Shown: piece after piece, positions 6,556-9,625 of the stretch
How positions within the stretch are numbered: position 1 is the stretch's first letter
Layout: every line of letters begins with the position of its first letter
DNA from: Hyphomicrobiaceae bacterium
GTDB taxonomy: Bacteria > Pseudomonadota > Alphaproteobacteria > Rhizobiales > Hyphomicrobiaceae
Length of the DNA: 9,625 nucleotides
Assembly (NCBI GenBank): GCA_021775715.1
Contig: JAJFHI010000306.1
Span: 1 to 9,625, forward strand
Direction: 5' to 3'
Made by a program: the position numbers and the translations under genes
The notes under the pieces: generated by a model
The model's database searches: none
Seen by the model: only the letters and a program-made list of their open reading frames with translations
What the model was told of the DNA's origin: nothing

Positions 6556-7575
6556 ATGTTTTCAAAGCGAACCATCGACCAACTTAGGACACTCGTGACA
6601 GACACCTTTTGGCACAGGCATTTGGCTTGTCCGATCGCCTTTGCCATGGCGGTCGCCTTGATCATCGCAGCAATGCCGGCCATGGCCCAATCTGTCGACG
6701 ATGGCGGCTGGCAAACCGACATTGACGTAGGTGTTCCATTTCCCAAAACACCAAACACAACTGTCATTCCGCGAAGCAATCCAACGCCGGGCCAACCCAA
6801 ACAAAAATCTGAACTGGTGCCAGTCCAACTACTGGCCTTCCTCACTGCAGATGGCCAGCGTATTGATCGCGGACTTGTCTGGCGCATCTTTACGGCAAAG
6901 AAAAATCCCGATGATCGCAGCGAGCTTGTGACAACCAATAAATCGGCGAGCCCTTTAGTCCAGCTAAAACCCGGTGCCTACCATGTAAACGCATCCTTCG
7001 GGCGCGCGCACTTGACCCAGAAGATCACGGTGGGTCAGGATGATACAAAATTGACAGAGCGGTTTGTGATCAATGCTGGCGGCCTGCGGCTTAAAGCTGT
7101 CATCGGCGACGCTGTAGCATCACGAACTTCAATTTCCTATGACATCTACGAAGGTGAGCGCAACCAATCCGGCGAGCGTGAGCTTGTCCTAGCCAACGCC
7201 CGTCCCGAACTCATCATCCGTCTCAACGCCGGCATCTATCATATCTTGTCGACGTATGGCGATGCCAATGCAAAGGTCGCAGCTGATGTCACCGTCGAAG
7301 CGGGCAAGCTCACCGAGGCGACTGTCTCTCATTCAGCGGCGCGTGTAACCTTTAAGCTTGTAGAGCGGGTTGGAGGTGAGGCCATTCCTGGCACGCAATG
7401 GATCGTCAAAACAGACAATGGTAAAGTTGTAAAACGATCTGTCGGGGCGCTGCCAACACACATCCTCGCTCCAGGCACCTACACAATTGTGGGGCGTCAG
7501 CGCGGCCAGGACTATCAGCGGAAATTCCAGGTTGTAAGCGGCCAAAGCACGGAAATCGAAGTCTTGATCCAATAA
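6556..7575 (+). CDS. Exported protein with three modules like those of the VWA protein
   Basis: The product is 339 residues from ATG 6556. The frame opens at a TTG at 6520, but the ATG places the signal peptide better: RH at 21-22, a hydrophobic stretch about 24-40, and cleavage near PAMAQ (41-45). A Pro/Asn/Thr-rich stretch (60-85) leads into three copies of the roughly 82-residue module. The P-G-x-Y-type motifs have tyrosines at 142, 228 and 309, spaced 86 and 81. Trp residues in LVWRI (107-111) and QWIV (281-284) fit the same place as in the neighbour's modules. There is no VWA domain. The two genes are therefore probably related by duplication of the module region, and their products may act together. 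The family is unrecognised. No strong Shine-Dalgarno sequence is seen. The gap from the preceding gene leaves room for its own promoter. Confidence 0.82.
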   Translation: MFSKRTIDQLRTLVTDTFWHRHLACPIAFAMAVALIIAAMPAMAQSVDDGGWQTDIDVGVPFPKTPNTTVIPRSNPTPGQPKQKSELVPVQLLAFLTADGQRIDRGLVWRIFTAKKNPDDRSELVTTNKSASPLVQLKPGAYHVNASFGRAHLTQKITVGQDDTKLTERFVINAGGLRLKAVIGDAVASRTSISYDIYEGERNQSGERELVLANARPELIIRLNAGIYHILSTYGDANAKVAADVTVEAGKLTEATVSHSAARVTFKLVERVGGEAIPGTQWIVKTDNGKVVKRSVGALPTHILAPGTYTIVGRQRGQDYQRKFQVVSGQSTEIEVLIQ

Positions 7576-7582
7576 GGCTTGT

Positions 7583-7600
7583 CAGCGTTGAGCGCTGTTT
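7583..7600 (+). terminator. Weak hairpin with short T run after the three-module gene
   Basis: CAGCG (7583-7587) and CGCTG (7593-7597) can form a 5-bp GC-rich stem with a 5-base loop, followed by TTT. It lies directly after the stop at 7575 and before the convergent stop at 7610. The stem is short and the T run is only three, so efficient termination is doubtful. Confidence 0.25.
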
Positions 7601-7609
7601 CTCGCGAAA

Positions 7610-8218
7610 TCAAAAATCGTTCAGAACCCAGTCGGATGGGCAACCGTTGCGCCGCATTTTTTCTTCGGCAACCTCACGCGCTTCGATGTTCTCGCCCTTA
7701 TCAAACAGGTCCCGTGCAATCTGCCAATGCTCGCAGGCGGTCGTCATATCGCTTGACTGCTCGCAGATGTCACCAAGCTGCAAACGTGCTGCCGCTTCGA
7801 CGTCTGCATCCCCGTTCTTGGCTGCTGTCAGAACAAGCTCACCGAGCGCGTTAACGGCTTCGGCGGCAGTTGTGGACTTCTCCATGGCAGTACCGACAGC
7901 GACGCTTCCAGCAGCGCTCAACACGGCAGAGTTGCGCTCTGACAATTCTGATTCTGTCTGTACGTGCGGTGTGACACCATCCATCAACGACAACACATCC
8001 CCTGCTTGGTCGCCACTACGTCCAAAATCATGCCCGGCCTTTGCTTCTGAGACGTCGGCATCGTCCTCGCGCCACCCCGTTATCTCGCCACGCGAACTAC
8101 GTCGCCAACGAACGACTGCAAGGCCGATCATCGTTGCCAATACAAACAACGGAAGGCTAAGAACGACCCAGCCAACAAGGCCGTTAATTTCGATTTGCGC
8201 GAGCGCGTTAAGCCACAT
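7610..8218 (-). CDS. Membrane-anchored protein with TPR-like C-terminus; unrecognised
   Basis: The product is 202 residues from ATG 8218; GAG lies about nine bases upstream. One transmembrane segment covers about residues 12-36 and is followed by basic residues (WRRSSR, 38-43), which suggests the C-terminal part faces the cytoplasm. Residues 50-120 are polar and likely disordered. From about 115 to 190 the sequence forms amphipathic helices in TPR style: AARLQLGDICEQ (143-154) and TTACEHWQIARDLF (159-172), so one or two degenerate TPR or SEL1-like hairpins. The tail CPSDWVLNDF (193-202) is distinctive and may be a family signature. TPR folds bind other proteins. It is convergent with the two module-protein genes, 34 bp apart, and lies 167 bp downstream of the aapJ-like gene on the same strand, so a shared transcript is possible but not evident. 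Confidence 0.8.
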   Translation of the reverse strand: MWLNALAQIEINGLVGWVVLSLPLFVLATMIGLAVVRWRRSSRGEITGWREDDADVSEAKAGHDFGRSGDQAGDVLSLMDGVTPHVQTESELSERNSAVLSAAGSVAVGTAMEKSTTAAEAVNALGELVLTAAKNGDADVEAAARLQLGDICEQSSDMTTACEHWQIARDLFDKGENIEAREVAEEKMRRNGCPSDWVLNDF

Positions 8219-8385
8219 GCACGGAACTCAATCTGGAAAAAACTCGTTTCTCAAGTGTTGCCCACTATCGATCATACGTGGGTATCCCATATGTTGCAGC
8301 GCACAACAACTAAGAGGTCTGAGGATCGAGAGTCAACCCAACCCTGTAGCTGGGGGCAAAAGAATCGAAAGCTTCGGCTAAAATA

Positions 8386-9474
8386 TCAGCGAAAAGGTGC
8401 GGCGTAGTGCAGTCCGCCCTGATTCCACAACTTATTTAGCCCCCTGTGCAGCCCCATCGCGGTGTTCTCACCAAGGTTGCGATCGAATATTTCACCGTAG
8501 TTCCCAACCTGCCGGATCACCTGGTACGTCCAATCCTGTGCAAGTCCCATAGAAGCTCCAAGATTTGCTTCAACGCCGACGAACCTGCGAACGGCCAGAA
8601 TACTGGACTGACGAAGGTCCGCGATGTTGTCGCTCTTGGCACCCAACTCTTCTGCGGCGATCAACGCCATCAACGTCCACCGCACAACCGAAAACCATTG
8701 TTCATCACCCGATCGAACAACAGGACCAAGCGGTTCCTTGGTGATCATTTCCGGCAACACCACATGGTTAGCAGGCTGCGCTAATTTCATCCGCGCTCTT
8801 GCAAGCACTGACACGTCACCTGCCAAAACCGTGCACCCACCCTTGCCATAAATCTCGACAAGGTCATCCCAGCTTTCGGATGTTACAAGCTGATAGCGCA
8901 TCTTACGGGCGTCGAAAAAGTCGCGCACGGCGCGCGCACTCTGCGTTCCAACCACCACACACAAAGAAGCACCAGACAGCGCAAACACGCTCGAAATCAC
9001 ATGATTGCGACGCGCCAGAAATCCCTGGCCGTCGTAAAACAACACACCAACAAATCGCACACCAAGTTCGGTATCGCGCGTCAACGTCCAACTTGTGCTT
9101 CGCGGCAACACATCAACGTCGCCAGACCGGAGTGCCTGAAAGTCATTGACGTTTTTAACTGGAATAAATTTGACAGCGGATTTCCTGCCGAAGACTGCAG
9201 TTGCAAGAGCGGCGCAGAAATCAACATCAAGGCCCGACCACTGCCCTTGTGAATCGGCTGATGAAAACCCCGTCGCACCGTCGCGCACACCACAGTTGAC
9301 ATGTCCACGGGCACGCACAACGTCCAGATAACCCTCGGCCGCGCTGGCCGCATAAACCGGTCCGCCAGCGACGATAGCAATCGCAAGTAGTGCGACGGCA
9401 AGATATCCGTTTGCGCACAGGCCCGGTTTCCGGACACGAAAATTCGCGTAGATCAAACGATCGTTGAAACGCAT
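8386..9474 (-). CDS. aapJ: General L-amino-acid ABC transporter, periplasmic binding protein (AapJ-like)
   Basis: The product is 362 residues from ATG 9474, preceded by AGGGAG. ATG 9519, with GAGGA upstream, is a second candidate and would lengthen an already long signal peptide. The hydrophobic core is about 23-40, with cleavage near YAASA (41-45). The mature protein follows the AapJ pattern closely: VRARGHVNCGV (53-63), GLDVDFCAALATAVFG (81-96), SWTLTRDTELG (128-138), a YDGQGF segment (147-152), ITKEPLGPVVR (244-254) and QVGNYGEIFDRN (322-333), ending in LWNQGGLHYAAPFR. AapJ captures a broad range of L-amino acids in the periplasm for the AapQMP permease/ATPase. The usual aapQ, aapM and aapP genes do not follow; the next gene on the strand is an unrelated membrane protein. 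The permease may lie elsewhere, or the protein may serve another partner. Confidence 0.92.
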   Translation of the reverse strand: MRFNDRLIYANFRVRKPGLCANGYLAVALLAIAIVAGGPVYAASAAEGYLDVVRARGHVNCGVRDGATGFSSADSQGQWSGLDVDFCAALATAVFGRKSAVKFIPVKNVNDFQALRSGDVDVLPRSTSWTLTRDTELGVRFVGVLFYDGQGFLARRNHVISSVFALSGASLCVVVGTQSARAVRDFFDARKMRYQLVTSESWDDLVEIYGKGGCTVLAGDVSVLARARMKLAQPANHVVLPEMITKEPLGPVVRSGDEQWFSVVRWTLMALIAAEELGAKSDNIADLRQSSILAVRRFVGVEANLGASMGLAQDWTYQVIRQVGNYGEIFDRNLGENTAMGLHRGLNKLWNQGGLHYAAPFR

Positions 9475-9535
9475 GGAACTCCCTAAATTCCCGGACCCCA
9501 ATTCCGGCGGCACACTCATCAACAATCCTCGTGAT

Positions 9536-9554
9536 TTGGTCAAGACTTGACCAA
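9536..9554. promoter_or_regulatory. Perfect 19-bp palindrome between divergent start codons; candidate operator
   Basis: TTGGTCAAG (9536-9544), a central A, then CTTGACCAA (9546-9554) form a perfect 9-bp inverted repeat with a one-base spacer. It lies 62 bp before the aapJ-like ATG and about 53 bp before the ATG at 9607, where a repressor or activator could control both genes. Each arm also contains TTGACC, a fair -35 element pointing outward, though I see no good -10 at the right distance. The regulator family cannot be told from the site alone; GntR-type and Lrp-type proteins are possibilities. The site falls inside the longest possible aapJ frame, which also argues for the shorter start. 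Confidence 0.5.
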
Positions 9555-9606
9555 GGGTGAAAGTTCCGTCACACGGCCAGCATCTCGTCGGCAAGGATAT
9601 CGACCT

Positions 9607-9625
9607 ATGACGGACAAAAAAAACG
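9607..9625 (+). CDS. First codons of a divergent gene cut by the window end
   Basis: ATG at 9607 opens a frame reading MTDKKN up to the window edge, with AAGGA nine bases upstream. Six residues cannot identify a product. In rhizobia, metC (cystathionine beta-lyase) is often found divergent from aapJ, so that is the first candidate, by context only. Confidence 0.4.

Noticed and set aside
8261..8282. Inverted repeat CCCAC...GTGGG in the gap between the aapJ-like and TPR-like genes
   Set aside because: Only 5-bp arms with a 12-base loop and no T run; not distinguishable from chance.
7647..8381. Plus-strand 244-codon open frame
   Set aside because: It is antisense to the TPR-like membrane protein, whose signal-anchor, helical pattern and start are more convincing; the frame is Ser/Ala/Pro-rich noise.
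9475..9594. Extension of the AapJ-like protein to 9594
   Set aside because: It would include the palindrome and most of the intergenic region and place the signal peptide far inside the protein.

Overview
The window looks like chromosomal DNA of an alphaproteobacterium, probably of the Hyphomicrobiales (Rhizobiales) type. This rests on family resemblance: the NAD kinase has the form typical of that group, the amino-acid binding protein is AapJ-like, and the transglycosylase-like protein has the C-terminal layout common in rhizobial SLT proteins. I ran no database search. The window holds nine credible complete protein genes and the first codons of a tenth. I saw no rRNA, tRNA, transposase, phage gene or CRISPR array.

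Left part (1-817): about 800 bases without a convincing gene. Its middle carries four DnaA-box-like 9-mers in the same orientation with starts 21-22 bp apart, preceded by a TTAA pair bracketed by two GANTC sites. This resembles an alphaproteobacterial replication origin or another DnaA-bound region, but the usual marker genes of alphaproteobacterial origins are not in the window.

Housekeeping part (818-4182): an unrecognised secreted protein with an acidic half and a very lysine-rich half; cutA (minus) divergent from nadK (plus); then, convergent with nadK, an SLT-transglycosylase-like protein that seems to lack the catalytic glutamate segment, and a YdjA-type nitroreductase.

Cell-envelope part (4374-8218): two consecutive plus-strand genes encode exported proteins built from the same module of about 82 residues. 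The first has a von Willebrand A domain followed by five modules; the second has three modules and no VWA domain. A membrane-anchored protein with a TPR-like C-terminus lies convergent to them. The three may form a periplasmic or surface assembly, which is an inference from layout.

Right end (8386-9625): an AapJ-like general L-amino-acid binding protein on the minus strand, with no aapQMP permease genes downstream. It is divergent from a gene whose first six codons enter the window. A perfect 19-bp palindrome sits between the two start codons and is a good operator candidate.
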